Source: Cyclobacteriaceae bacterium (GTDB lineage Bacteria > Bacteroidota > Bacteroidia > Cytophagales > Cyclobacteriaceae). Taken from it: a stretch of DNA of 64,000 nucleotides. The stretch spans positions 248,001-312,000 of the forward strand of contig JAHBTY010000004.1 in NCBI GenBank assembly GCA_019638355.1, in the 5' to 3' direction. The notes under the pieces were generated by a model. That model ran no database searches. It was not told the DNA's origin and was given only the letters and a program-made list of their open reading frames with translations. This document shows positions 9,663 to 17,684 of the stretch, piece after piece. Position numbers and translations under genes: made by a program. Positions within the stretch are counted from its first letter, which is position 1, and each line of letters begins with the position of its first letter.

Positions 9663-9772
9663 TATTAGGAGTTACGTGTTGGGTGGTCAGTCATCAGTAT
9701 TCGGTAAATCAGCATTGAGAAGATCAGAACAAACCAGTAACAAGAAACTAGTAACCAGCAACAAGATTTAGA
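9663..9772. repeat. Intergenic AACCAGTAAC/AACCAGCAAC-type repeat
   Basis: The 110-bp gap between batB and batC ends in degenerate tandem words (AACCAGTAAC, CTAGTAACC, CAGCAAC; about 9731-9769). Similar words recur at 28980-29018 and 31478-31500 in this window. No coding potential is seen. It may be a decayed short repeat family or slipped-strand sequence. Confidence 0.5.
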
Positions 9773-10591
9773 ATGAAAGTTGGATTGTTGATATTACTTA
9801 CTTTGTTAGTTGATCCGGGGAAAATTGGCCAGATCAATACCCTTAAATCGCAAGCTAAAGAAGCTTACCTGAAGGGTGATTTTAAAACTGCCATAACAAA
9901 ATACAGAACCCTCATTGATTCGCTTGGTGTTACGGAAGACGAAGTAAAACTAAACCTGGCAAATGCCTACTTCGAAGCAAAGGATACCGCCAATACAGCT
10001 ATGAGTTACCAACCGTTAACGCAAAGCCAGAATTCAAAAATACGTTCAGTGGCCCATCAGCAATTGGGCGTACTTTCCAATCGCGAAAACAAACACGAAG
10101 AGGCATTGGCTAGTTTTAAACAAGCGCTGAAAGCAGACCCAACCAACGAAGATGCGCGCTATAATTATGAACTGGTAAAGAAGAAGTTGGAGCAGAAAAA
10201 GAAAGAAGAAGAGCAAAAGAAAAACGATCCCAATCAAAAAGAAGAAAATAAAGACAAGCAAGATCAAAATAAAGATCAGAAACAAGAACAGAAAGACAAG
10301 CAAGATCAACAGGAGAAGCAAGACAAGAAAGACCAGCAAAATAAAGAACAACAGGATAAACAAAAGCAGGACGAGCAGAAAAAGCAGGAAGAACAACAGA
10401 GCGATGAGAAAAAAGAGCAAGACAAAAAAGAAACCCCACAATCCGTTAAAGACAAACTAAAGGAAATGGAGATGAGTGAAGAGAAAGCTCAGATGATTCT
10501 GGAAGCAATGAAAAATCAGGAAATACAGTACCTGCAACAAAATAAACGCAAGGCAACCAAACCTAAAGACAGAAATAAACCAGATTGGTAA
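9773..10591 (+). CDS. batC: TPR protein with charged low-complexity tail, BatC-like
   Basis: A 272-residue protein with a short hydrophobic N terminus (MKVGLLILLTLLV), tetratricopeptide repeats at about 20-135 (YLKGDFKTAITKYR, HEEALASFKQALKADPTNEDARYNY) and then about 90 residues of almost only Lys, Gln, Glu, Asp and Asn (about 137-225). The end (SVKDKLKEMEMSEEKAQMILEAMKNQE) is ordered again. This matches BatC of the Bacteroides aerotolerance operon, where the TPR part is thought to hold partner proteins in the periplasm and the C-terminal helix is conserved. It follows batB after a 110-bp repeat-rich gap. The low-complexity stretch is a likely site of repeat-length variation between strains. 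No batD or batE follows. Confidence 0.82.
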   Translation: MKVGLLILLTLLVDPGKIGQINTLKSQAKEAYLKGDFKTAITKYRTLIDSLGVTEDEVKLNLANAYFEAKDTANTAMSYQPLTQSQNSKIRSVAHQQLGVLSNRENKHEEALASFKQALKADPTNEDARYNYELVKKKLEQKKKEEEQKKNDPNQKEENKDKQDQNKDQKQEQKDKQDQQEKQDKKDQQNKEQQDKQKQDEQKKQEEQQSDEKKEQDKKETPQSVKDKLKEMEMSEEKAQMILEAMKNQEIQYLQQNKRKATKPKDRNKPDW

Positions 10592-10655
10592 TAGTTAAGT
10601 CTTCAGTTGTAGGTAAACTGTACACCGTGGATTTTAACATCGAAAAAAAATAACT

Positions 10656-11834
10656 ATGAAAGAAGTATATATTGTATCGGCCGTACGCACACCCATCGGA
10701 AGCTTTGGTGGCTCATTGGCTTCCTTATCGGCCACACAGTTAGGTTCCTTAGCCGTAAAGGGAGCTATCCAAAAAATCGGCCTCGCCCCTAAACAAGTTC
10801 AGGAGTTGTTTTTGGGGAATGTAATTTCTTCGGCATTGGGGCAGGCACCCGCTACACAAGTAGCAGTGGGTGCAGGTTTAGGATATGAAATTCCCACAAC
10901 GCTTGTAAATAAAGTCTGTGCTTCCGGTATGAAGGCGATCACGTTGGGTGCCCAATCAATTATGTTGGGGCAAAATGATGTAGTGGTTGCAGCAGGAACC
11001 GAAAGCATGTCTAACATTCCTTACTACCTAACCAAAGCACGATACGGTTATAAGTATGGTAATGGCGAAGTGTTGGATGGCTTAACCTTTGATGGCCTTA
11101 CCGATGTATATAACCGCTGTGCCATGGGCGTATGTGCCGATAACACTGCCAAAGAAATGAACATCAGCCGGGCTGATCAGGATGAGTATGCCATTAACTC
11201 CTATAAACGCGCAGCTGCCGCCTGGGCCGCTGGTAAATTTAAAGATGAAGTTATTCCGGTTGAACTTACCGGTCGCAAAGGCGAAGTAACCGTTTTTGCC
11301 GAAGATGAAGAATACAAAAATGTAAACTTCGATAAAATACCCGGTTTAAAACCTGTATTTACAAAAGAGGGAACTGTTACAGCTGCCAATGCCTCTACCA
11401 TTAACGATGGGGCTGCAGCCGTTATTCTGATGAGTAAGGAAAAAGCAAAAGAACTCGGCCTTACTCCTCTTGCAAAAATCAGGGGCTTTGCCGATGCATC
11501 CCAAGACCCGATGTGGTTTACAACTACCCCCTCGCTGGCAATACCAAAAGCATTAAAAGCAGCCGGTGTTGATGCAAAGTCGGTTGATTATTATGAAATT
11601 AACGAAGCCTTCTCAGCAGTGGCCCTTGCAAATAATATAAAACTGGAGCTTGATAGCAGCAAGGTAAATGTAAATGGTGGTGCGGTAGCATTAGGACATC
11701 CACTGGGCGCATCAGGCGCACGCATTACCATTACCCTTGCCCATGTGTTGAAGCAAAATAACGCCTCGCTTGGCGTAGCCGGTATTTGCAACGGTGGTGG
11801 AGGTGCTTCTGCCATTGTAATTGAGCGTGTTTAA
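10656..11834 (+). CDS. Acetyl-CoA acetyltransferase (thiolase)
   Basis: A 392-residue thiolase. It joins two acetyl-CoA to acetoacetyl-CoA or cleaves 3-ketoacyl-CoA in the cytoplasm. The nucleophile Cys88 lies in NKVCASGMKA, NEAF near 318 shapes the oxyanion hole, His348 is in GHPLGASGAR and the acid/base Cys378 in CNGGGGAS. These positions match those of the biosynthetic bacterial thiolases almost residue for residue, and the length is standard. No beta-oxidation partner lies next to it, so a role in acetoacetyl-CoA formation or degradation cannot be chosen from context. It starts 64 bp after batC and is probably transcribed separately. Confidence 0.95.
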   Translation: MKEVYIVSAVRTPIGSFGGSLASLSATQLGSLAVKGAIQKIGLAPKQVQELFLGNVISSALGQAPATQVAVGAGLGYEIPTTLVNKVCASGMKAITLGAQSIMLGQNDVVVAAGTESMSNIPYYLTKARYGYKYGNGEVLDGLTFDGLTDVYNRCAMGVCADNTAKEMNISRADQDEYAINSYKRAAAAWAAGKFKDEVIPVELTGRKGEVTVFAEDEEYKNVNFDKIPGLKPVFTKEGTVTAANASTINDGAAAVILMSKEKAKELGLTPLAKIRGFADASQDPMWFTTTPSLAIPKALKAAGVDAKSVDYYEINEAFSAVALANNIKLELDSSKVNVNGGAVALGHPLGASGARITITLAHVLKQNNASLGVAGICNGGGGASAIVIERV

Positions 11835-11885
11835 AAACAACATGCGGACTAACCGTGCGTTTAAGATTTTTATAACCTTAAATCT

Positions 11886-13196
11886 ATGTTTCGTTTTGCG
11901 TTAATCATTGGCTTTTTCAGCGCTATTCCGGTGGCTGCACAAAAAATTATTAAAACGTATCACGATCCGATGCAGCTAAAAGTAGATGAAGAAATTACCG
12001 TATCAGCTGCTGATGGACAAACCATGGATGGCCGGTACAGAAGGTTCTTTCCCAATGGTAAACTTTCTATAGAAGGTAATTTCAAGAATGGAGTTAGATG
12101 GGGAACTTTTTATGAGTACCACCCCAATGGAACATTAATTCGTAAAATTGATTATGAAGATGGCATGCGCCATGGCTCCGTGGAAGTGTATGATGAACAA
12201 GGACGCAACATTCAGCGGGCGTTTTATCAGAACAATAAACTCATCGACAGTATTAAATCCTTCTTCCCCACAGGAATTATTAAGCAGGAGGGTGTATTTG
12301 TAAAAGGTAAACCCGATGGTTTAGTAAGGGAATATTATCCGTCAGGCAAAGTGCAGAAAGAAATTATGTATGCCAATCAAAAACCCAATGGCGTAACCAA
12401 AACATTTTACGAAACCGGAGTGTTGGAAAGTGAAACCAACTACCGCGATGGCTTCATTTCTGGCTTCTATAAACTGTATTATCCCAATGCCCAATTGGAG
12501 CTGGTTTATACCATTAAAGATGGCGAGAAGATTGGCGACTTTTTTCATTTCGATCAACAGGGAAATAAATTATTGGAAGGCCACTTTATGAATGCTCGCC
12601 TGCATGGCGATAACATCGGCTATTATCCTGATGGTACAGTTCGCCATAAATATCAATTTAAAGATGGCAGCAAAACCGGAACCAACACCGATTATTATCC
12701 CAACGGAAATATCAAAGCCAAAGAGCAGTTTGCCATTAATGGTCGCGATAGTAAATTGACTGAATACACAGCAGATGAAAAACTGATTTCGGAAAAATCT
12801 TTCCGCGAAGGTAAACCACACGGTACCTGGCAATTTTATGCAGCCGATGGTAAGCAATTAAAGCTAAAGGAAAATTATGAAGGTGGACAGCTTCATGGGA
12901 TCCGGACTTTGTACCATGCTAACGGAGTAAAAGCCACCGAAGAAACCTGGAAGTTTAACCTGATAACCGGGCCGGTAAAAAATTATTATGAAGATGGTAA
13001 GTTGCTTTCGGAATGCATGTACCGCGGCAACCGGCAACACGGGTTATATACTAAATACTATCCTTCCGGAAAAATTATGGAGCAAGGCGAATATGTGGCC
13101 AATAAAAAACACAAAGAGTGGAAGGAGTTTGATGAAGAAGGTAACGTGGTCAAGACATATGTTTTCAGAGCCGGGATTTTGATGGAGGAGAAATAA
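11886..13196 (+). CDS. Secreted MORN-like (YwqK-type) repeat protein
   Basis: A 436-residue exported protein: signal peptide MFRFALIIGFFSAIPVAAQ, then about 14 to 16 repeats of roughly 23 residues with the pattern Y-x-N/D-G-x-x-x-x-x-x-x-x-x-G-x-x-x-G-x-x-x-x-Y (for example KNGVRWGTFYEYHPNGTL and YPSGKIMEQGEYVANKKH). This is the MORN-repeat variant found in YwqK-family proteins. Such proteins are often annotated as antitoxins after the Bacillus YwqK-YwqJ pair, but that name is not justified here because the protein is exported and no toxin is adjacent. It is more likely a beta-rich envelope or surface protein of unknown role. The fold is clear; the function is unknown. Confidence 0.85.
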   Translation: MFRFALIIGFFSAIPVAAQKIIKTYHDPMQLKVDEEITVSAADGQTMDGRYRRFFPNGKLSIEGNFKNGVRWGTFYEYHPNGTLIRKIDYEDGMRHGSVEVYDEQGRNIQRAFYQNNKLIDSIKSFFPTGIIKQEGVFVKGKPDGLVREYYPSGKVQKEIMYANQKPNGVTKTFYETGVLESETNYRDGFISGFYKLYYPNAQLELVYTIKDGEKIGDFFHFDQQGNKLLEGHFMNARLHGDNIGYYPDGTVRHKYQFKDGSKTGTNTDYYPNGNIKAKEQFAINGRDSKLTEYTADEKLISEKSFREGKPHGTWQFYAADGKQLKLKENYEGGQLHGIRTLYHANGVKATEETWKFNLITGPVKNYYEDGKLLSECMYRGNRQHGLYTKYYPSGKIMEQGEYVANKKHKEWKEFDEEGNVVKTYVFRAGILMEEK

Positions 13197-13218
13197 TTTT
13201 TTTGACTTGGCAATTTTG

Positions 13219-13226
13219 TACTTTTG
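13219..13226 (+). promoter_or_regulatory. -7 promoter element for the VapBC module
   Basis: TACTTTTG is an exact match to the Bacteroidota -7 consensus TAnnTTTG. Its last base lies 4 nt before the antitoxin ATG at 13231, so the transcript should begin at or next to the start codon. A TTTG at 13201 is closer (14 bp) than the usual 19-bp spacing for a -33 element. Confidence 0.55.
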
Positions 13227-13230
13227 ACTA

Positions 13231-13434
13231 ATGAAAACCTTGACGATAGACATCTTGGATGATAAAGCACTAAGCCTGCTTCAGGAATTAGAGCTAAAAA
13301 ATCTAATTAAGATGAGGTCGGGCCATACCAAGACGGAAGTTAACTGGTTAAAAAAATACAAAGGCGGAATGACCCGTCAGTCAATCTCAGAAATTGACAC
13401 GCAACTTAAAACGCTCCGTGCGGAATGGGAATAA
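13231..13434 (+). CDS. vapB: Antitoxin of a VapBC-type module
   Basis: A 67-residue small protein. The N-terminal part (MKTLTIDILDDKALSLLQELELKNLIKM) looks like a short beta strand plus helix dimerisation element, and the C-terminal half is basic then acidic ([27 protein letters not shown]), the kind of tail that wraps the toxin. The identification rests mainly on position: the PIN-domain toxin gene starts inside it, overlapping by 10 bp, the usual antitoxin-first order. It should neutralise the toxin and repress its own promoter. A perfect -7 element ends 4 nt upstream of the ATG, predicting a leaderless mRNA. Confidence 0.82.
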   Translation: MKTLTIDILDDKALSLLQELELKNLIKMRSGHTKTEVNWLKKYKGGMTRQSISEIDTQLKTLRAEWE

Positions 13435-13817
13435 CGCATCTCTGGGATACCAACACTGTAATCTATTACTTACAGCAGCAATTCCCTCCACGTGCAGAGT
13501 CTTTTATTGACCAGCTAATCACACAATCCAATCCAGCTATATCTGCAATAACAGAAATTGAACTTTTAAGTTGGAAAGCAGCTAAAGAAGCAGACCTTAA
13601 GCTCATTCAAAATTTCATTCACGATTCATGGGTATTTGAACTTGATCAATCTGTAAAAGTTGCTGCTGCTGCTTTACGAAGAACTTACGCCATTAAATTA
13701 GCGGATGCCGTAATCGGGGCTACGGCTCTTGTATTTGATCTTACACTTGTAACCCGCAATTCAGAAGATTTTACCAGAATAGATAAGCTTAAACTTATCA
13801 ATCCCTGGATTCAATAA
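13425..13817 (+). CDS. vapC: PIN-domain ribonuclease toxin VapC
   Basis: A 130-residue PIN-domain protein. The acidic metal-binding residues are present: Asp8 (LWDTN), Glu44 and Glu46 (ITEIEL), Asp94 (KLADAVIGA) and Asp115 after TRNSED. VapC toxins are Mg-dependent endoribonucleases, often cutting tRNA. The ATG lies inside the antitoxin gene (10-bp overlap), so translation is coupled. The reading frame is intact, so the module is probably functional. It ends 16 bp before purC, which has its own -7 element in that gap. Confidence 0.92.
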   Translation: MGITHLWDTNTVIYYLQQQFPPRAESFIDQLITQSNPAISAITEIELLSWKAAKEADLKLIQNFIHDSWVFELDQSVKVAAAALRRTYAIKLADAVIGATALVFDLTLVTRNSEDFTRIDKLKLINPWIQ

Positions 13818-13821
13818 ACTA

Positions 13822-13829
13822 TATCTTTG
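13822..13829 (+). promoter_or_regulatory. -7 promoter element of purC
   Basis: TATCTTTG exactly matches TAnnTTTG and ends 4 nt before the purC ATG at 13834. It predicts a leaderless purC transcript independent of VapBC. No convincing TTTG is seen 19 bp upstream. Confidence 0.55.
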
Positions 13830-13833
13830 CACG

Positions 13834-14769
13834 ATGCAATCCATCAAAGAAACCCACTTCAATTTTAAAGGTCAAACCGGATTTTACCGCGGCAAGGTAC
13901 GCGATGTCTATTACTTTGGCGATACCATGGCCATGGTAGCAACGGATCGCATTTCTGCGTTCGATGTAATTCTTCCCGAAGCCATTCCCGACAAGGGCCG
14001 GGTATTAAACCAGATTGCAGCCAAAAACTTACAGGCAACCAAACACCTTGTTCCCAATTGGGTACTCAGCACGCCCGATCCCAACGTTACCATTGGCTTT
14101 AAGTGCGACCCGTTTCCGGTGGAAATGGTGGTGCGTGGCTACCTGGCCGGGCATGCGGCCCGCGAATACAAGGCTGGTAAACGAACCGTGTGTGGTGTAG
14201 CGCTTCCGGAAGGTTTGAAAGAGAATGATAAACTTCCCACCCCCATTATTACCCCAACAACCAAAGCAAAAGTTGGCCACGATGAAGATATTTCGCGCGA
14301 AGAAATTCTAAGCCGCGGCTTGGTAACAGCAAAAGACTACGAACAACTGGAGGACTATACGTTAAAGCTCTACAACAAAGGTTGCGAGTTGGCAGCCGCC
14401 CGTGGACTTATTCTGGTGGATACCAAATATGAATTTGGTAAGCATAACGGAACCATTTACCTGATAGACGAAGTACACACACCCGATTCATCGCGCTATT
14501 TTTACCAGCAAGGTTACAGCCAACGCCAGCAACAAGGCGAACCTCAAAAGCAACTCTCCAAAGAATTTGTGCGCCAATGGCTTATCGAAAATGGATTTCA
14601 GGGTAAAGACGGACAGAAAGTTCCAGAAATGACACCCGCCATCGTTAAATCTATAGCCGAGCGGTACCAGGAATTATACCAACAAGTTACAGGCGAAACG
14701 CTGGCTCCGATAAGTTATGATTTCATTTTAGAACGAATTGAACGGAGTATCGTTAAATCAATAAATTAA
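13834..14769 (+). CDS. purC: SAICAR synthetase
   Basis: Phosphoribosylaminoimidazole-succinocarboxamide synthase, 311 residues. It condenses CAIR with aspartate using ATP, step eight of purine synthesis. Visible motifs are GKVRDVY (about 17-23), [34 protein letters not shown] and the substrate-binding [11 protein letters not shown]. The length of about 310 residues is that of the longer eukaryote/Bacteroidota-like form rather than the 240-residue form. No other pur genes are near. The start is set by the ATG 4 nt after a perfect -7 element. Confidence 0.96.
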   Translation: MQSIKETHFNFKGQTGFYRGKVRDVYYFGDTMAMVATDRISAFDVILPEAIPDKGRVLNQIAAKNLQATKHLVPNWVLSTPDPNVTIGFKCDPFPVEMVVRGYLAGHAAREYKAGKRTVCGVALPEGLKENDKLPTPIITPTTKAKVGHDEDISREEILSRGLVTAKDYEQLEDYTLKLYNKGCELAAARGLILVDTKYEFGKHNGTIYLIDEVHTPDSSRYFYQQGYSQRQQQGEPQKQLSKEFVRQWLIENGFQGKDGQKVPEMTPAIVKSIAERYQELYQQVTGETLAPISYDFILERIERSIVKSIN

Positions 14770-14799
14770 TTTAATTTTAGCCCTTCAATAAAATCGCGT

Positions 14800-15174
14800 A
14801 TGAAGTATTCTATCGATAAACAAGAAAAATACACCCTGCTCCGCCTCAACGAGGAAAAACTGGATTCCAGCATTGCACCTCAGCTAAAATCGGAAATGGT
14901 AACCTTGCACGCGGAGGGCATTCGCAATATTATCCTCGATCTTTCAGAAGTTAAATACACCGATTCCTCAGGCTTGAGCGCGTTGCTCGTTGGCAATCGT
15001 ATTTTACAGGAAGACAATGGAATTTTTGTACTCACCAAGTTATCAGATCACACCATGAAGCTGATTAAGATTTCGCAGCTTGACAGCGTGCTGAATATTT
15101 TACCTACAGTAGAGGAAGGTATTGATGCCGTGTTCATGCACGAGATTGAAAAAGATATGAAGGATGACGACTAA
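14800..15174 (+). CDS. STAS-domain anti-sigma factor antagonist-like protein
   Basis: A 124-residue single STAS domain. The loop T-D-S-S-G-L-S-A-L-L at about 54-63 carries the serine that is phosphorylated by anti-sigma kinases in SpoIIAA/RsbV proteins. No kinase or sigma factor is adjacent; a sigma factor and a histidine kinase occur elsewhere in the window but are not clearly linked. The gene lies 30 bp after purC and upstream of ribonuclease Z on the same strand, separated from it by an AT-rich inverted repeat. Its partner is unknown. Confidence 0.88.
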   Translation: MKYSIDKQEKYTLLRLNEEKLDSSIAPQLKSEMVTLHAEGIRNIILDLSEVKYTDSSGLSALLVGNRILQEDNGIFVLTKLSDHTMKLIKISQLDSVLNILPTVEEGIDAVFMHEIEKDMKDDD

Positions 15175-15194
15175 TTATCAATTAGTCAATTGAT

Positions 15195-15230
15195 CAATTT
15201 GAAATTTTAAATTTCATCATTTTCAAATTG
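15195..15230. repeat. AT-rich inverted repeat between STAS gene and rnz
   Basis: CAATTTGAAA at 15195-15204 is exactly repeated in reverse complement (TTTCAAATTG) at 15221-15230, with an inner palindrome around AAATTT. The surrounding 15175-15247 is full of CAATTG and ATTATC words. It has no GC stem, so it is unlikely to be a simple terminator. It may be an intergenic repeat remnant. Confidence 0.5.
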
Positions 15231-15247
15231 GATAATTATCAAATTGA

Positions 15248-16165
15248 GTGAGTTTTGCTTTAACCATACTGGGATCGAGCGGTGCGTTACCCGCGTATGG
15301 TCGCTTCCCAACTTCGCAATATCTCACCATACAAAACCGACACTTTTTAATTGATTGTGGCGAAGGTGCCCAGATGCAATTGATGAAATATCAATTGCCC
15401 ATTCATAAGATCAACCATATTTTTATCAGCCATTTACATGGCGATCATTACCTGGGCTTAATGGGTTTATTGTTTTCTATGCATCTGCAAAAGCGTGTAA
15501 ACGATTTACACCTTTATGCACAAAAAGGATTGGATGAAATAATTCTACTCCAGTTGAAGTATTCCAAATCTGCTTTAAGTTATACAATCCGGTTTCATGT
15601 GTTTGAACCCGAACAGCAAGCCATCCTTTTTGAAGATGATGCCGTAACTGTAACCACCATTCCACTTGCACACAAATTACCCTGTGCAGGATTTTTGTTT
15701 AGGGAAAAAGACAAACTTTTTAAACTCGATAAACAAAAATTACTACCCGATATGAAATTACAACACCTGGCACTTTTGAAAACCGGTGCCGATGTGTTTG
15801 ATGATAGTGGCAATCTGCTTTACCGTAATTCGGAATTTACATTACCCCCAACACCCGCCTATTCTTATGCCTATTGCTCTGATACGGCCTGGAATGAGAA
15901 GATCGTAGATCAACTGAAGCATGTTAATTTGCTTTACCACGAAGCCACCTTTATGGAAGAAGAGCGCGATAAAGCAATTGAAACCAAACACAGCACCACA
16001 TTGGATGCCGCCCACATTGCATTGCAAGCAAATGTGGGTAAGTTATTGATTGGACATTTTTCGGCCCGTTACCGCGAACTGGAACCCTTGTTAGCTGAAG
16101 CGCAAACCAAATTTGCAAATACCGCATTAGCGATTGAAGGAATTACTTTCGAACTTCCCGCATGA
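15248..16165 (+). CDS. rnz: Ribonuclease Z
   Basis: A 305-residue metallo-beta-lactamase-fold tRNase. It removes the 3' trailer of tRNA precursors. The zinc site H-L-H-G-D-H lies at 62-67, with GSSGALP near the N terminus, a SDTAW segment and a C-terminal GHFSARY. The length is that of the short RNase Z. The start is GTG at 15248, the only start close to the conserved first strand (SFALTILGSSGA). Its stop overlaps the ATG of the queuosine-precursor transporter gene (ATGA), so the two are translationally coupled and both touch tRNA biology. Confidence 0.95.
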   Translation: MSFALTILGSSGALPAYGRFPTSQYLTIQNRHFLIDCGEGAQMQLMKYQLPIHKINHIFISHLHGDHYLGLMGLLFSMHLQKRVNDLHLYAQKGLDEIILLQLKYSKSALSYTIRFHVFEPEQQAILFEDDAVTVTTIPLAHKLPCAGFLFREKDKLFKLDKQKLLPDMKLQHLALLKTGADVFDDSGNLLYRNSEFTLPPTPAYSYAYCSDTAWNEKIVDQLKHVNLLYHEATFMEEERDKAIETKHSTTLDAAHIALQANVGKLLIGHFSARYRELEPLLAEAQTKFANTALAIEGITFELPA

Positions 16166-16947
16166 GTAAAACACCCGAGCAAAAAAAGCATACGCTCTTT
16201 ATGGTGTTGATGGGAATTTTCCTGACCAACGCCATTGTAGCCGAAATAATTGGTGGTAAAATTTTTTCCGCAGAAACCACACTGGGGCTACAACCCGCCA
16301 ATCTGAACATTCTTGGCTTTATAATGGATTTTAATCTGACGGCCGGTGTAGTTATCTGGCCCATCGTGTTTATTACCTCCGATTTAATTAATGAATACTT
16401 TGGAAAGCCCGGTGTAAAACGCATTAGCTACCTGGCAGCCATTTTAATAGCCTATTCGTTTATCGTCATTTTCATGACGATTGAGTTACCGCCCGCGCAG
16501 TGGTGGCTGGATGCCAATAGTAAAGATGCAGCGGGTAATTATTTCAATATCAATTTTGCCTTTGGTAAAATTATGGGTCAAGGGTTGCGTATCATTCTCG
16601 GTTCACTCACTGCATTCCTCATCGGGCAATTGGTAGATGTATTTGTTTTTCAAAAACTAAGAAAGATTACCGGACCCAAAAAACTTTGGCTACGTGCTAC
16701 AGGCTCTACATTAGTCTCGCAGTTGTTGGATAGTTTTGTGGTACTATACATTGCTTTCTATGGCATCTTCCCCAACCAACAGATTGTAGCCATTGGCATT
16801 ACCAACTACATCTATAAATTTCTGATTGCTATTTTGCTTACGCCCCTGATTTACCTCGGCCACTACCTGATCGATAACTATCTCGGCAAAGATCAGGCTT
16901 CTAAAATCTCGGAAGAGGCGGCTAAAGGAAGTAAGTCATTTTTTTGA
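16162..16947 (+). CDS. Queuosine precursor transporter (YhhQ/VUT family)
   Basis: A 261-residue integral membrane protein with about six to seven hydrophobic helices, including a first helix in TLFMVLMGIFLTNAIVAEIIGGK, DLINEYFGKPGVKRISY, and SQLLDSFVVLYIAFYG. These are hallmarks of the COG1738 family, which imports 7-deazaguanine precursors (preQ0/preQ1) for queuosine. It overlaps rnz by 4 bp and its 3' end overlaps the convergent RNA methylase gene by 12 bp. The family is clear; which precursor it carries is not. Confidence 0.92.
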   Translation: MSKTPEQKKHTLFMVLMGIFLTNAIVAEIIGGKIFSAETTLGLQPANLNILGFIMDFNLTAGVVIWPIVFITSDLINEYFGKPGVKRISYLAAILIAYSFIVIFMTIELPPAQWWLDANSKDAAGNYFNINFAFGKIMGQGLRIILGSLTAFLIGQLVDVFVFQKLRKITGPKKLWLRATGSTLVSQLLDSFVVLYIAFYGIFPNQQIVAIGITNYIYKFLIAILLTPLIYLGHYLIDNYLGKDQASKISEEAAKGSKSFF

Positions 16948-17682
16948 TAGTGTGATTACATCCAATATTATTCCGGTTGCAATCGCTGCATTTAATGACT
17001 CTGCCTCTCCTATTCGGGGAATAGTAATTTTTTGAGTGATTAATTTTTTAACAGCGGTAGAAATTCCGTTTGCTTCATTACCAATAACCAACAACCCACC
17101 TTCGGAAAAATTTACGGTGTGTACATCTACCCCATCCATAAAGGCCCCATAAATAGTTCCGGTATAAGTAGTTAAAAATTCAACCAGGTTGGTATAAAAA
17201 ACTTCTACCCGGCAAAACGAGCCCATGGTGGCGGTAATCACTTTTGCGTTATAGAGATCGGCTGTTTCTGCGGAAGCAATAATATGTTTAATCCCATACC
17301 AATCGGCCGTGCGAATGATGGTACCCAGGTTACCCGGATCGCGGATATCATCCAACGCCAGGATAAGTTCGTGCTGCTTCAAAGCTGGTGCTGCATTATT
17401 CTTCATTCGGGTTACTGCAAGGGCCCCATCATTCGTTTGGAATGAACCAGCCGCAATAAGTTCAGATTCGGTAGCCACTACCCATTCCACATTTTTGTTT
17501 TGAAGCAAGCGCTCATGCATGGATATAAAAGACGCTGTGCCGGCCACCCACAACACATCGAAGTCGGAGGCCAGTAATTCTACCACACTTTTTGCACCTT
17601 CTACAACAAAGCATTGCTGCTCTTTTCGGTATTTTTTTACTTGCAGTGCCTTGAGATGCTTAACTTTAGCCTTCGAAATCAT
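16936..17682 (-). CDS. TrmH-family (SpoU) RNA methyltransferase
   Basis: A 248-residue RNA 2'-O-ribose methyltransferase of the SPOUT fold. The N-terminal substrate-binding domain (LQVKKYRKEQQCFVVEGAKS) is followed by the three SpoU motifs: DDIRDPGNLGTIIRTADW (about 127-144), LVIGNEANGIS (about 199-209) and IPRIGEAESLNAAIATGI near the C terminus, which form the trefoil knot binding SAM. The target (23S rRNA or tRNA) is not evident. Its ATG lies 2 bp from the GTG of the divergent TamL-like gene, so each promoter must lie inside the other gene. Confidence 0.93.
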   Translation of the reverse strand: MISKAKVKHLKALQVKKYRKEQQCFVVEGAKSVVELLASDFDVLWVAGTASFISMHERLLQNKNVEWVVATESELIAAGSFQTNDGALAVTRMKNNAAPALKQHELILALDDIRDPGNLGTIIRTADWYGIKHIIASAETADLYNAKVITATMGSFCRVEVFYTNLVEFLTTYTGTIYGAFMDGVDVHTVNFSEGGLLVIGNEANGISTAVKKLITQKITIPRIGEAESLNAAIATGIILDVITLSKK

Positions 17683-17684
17683 AC

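Noticed and set aside
10046-10441. Long hydrophobic open frame on the minus strand
   Set aside because: It is the antisense of the K/Q/E-rich tail of BatC; codons for Lys/Gln/Glu read back as Phe/Leu/Ile. It has no independent support.
11886-13196. Assigning the MORN-like protein as an antitoxin
   Set aside because: It has a signal peptide and no toxin is adjacent; the name rests only on the repeat type shared with YwqK.
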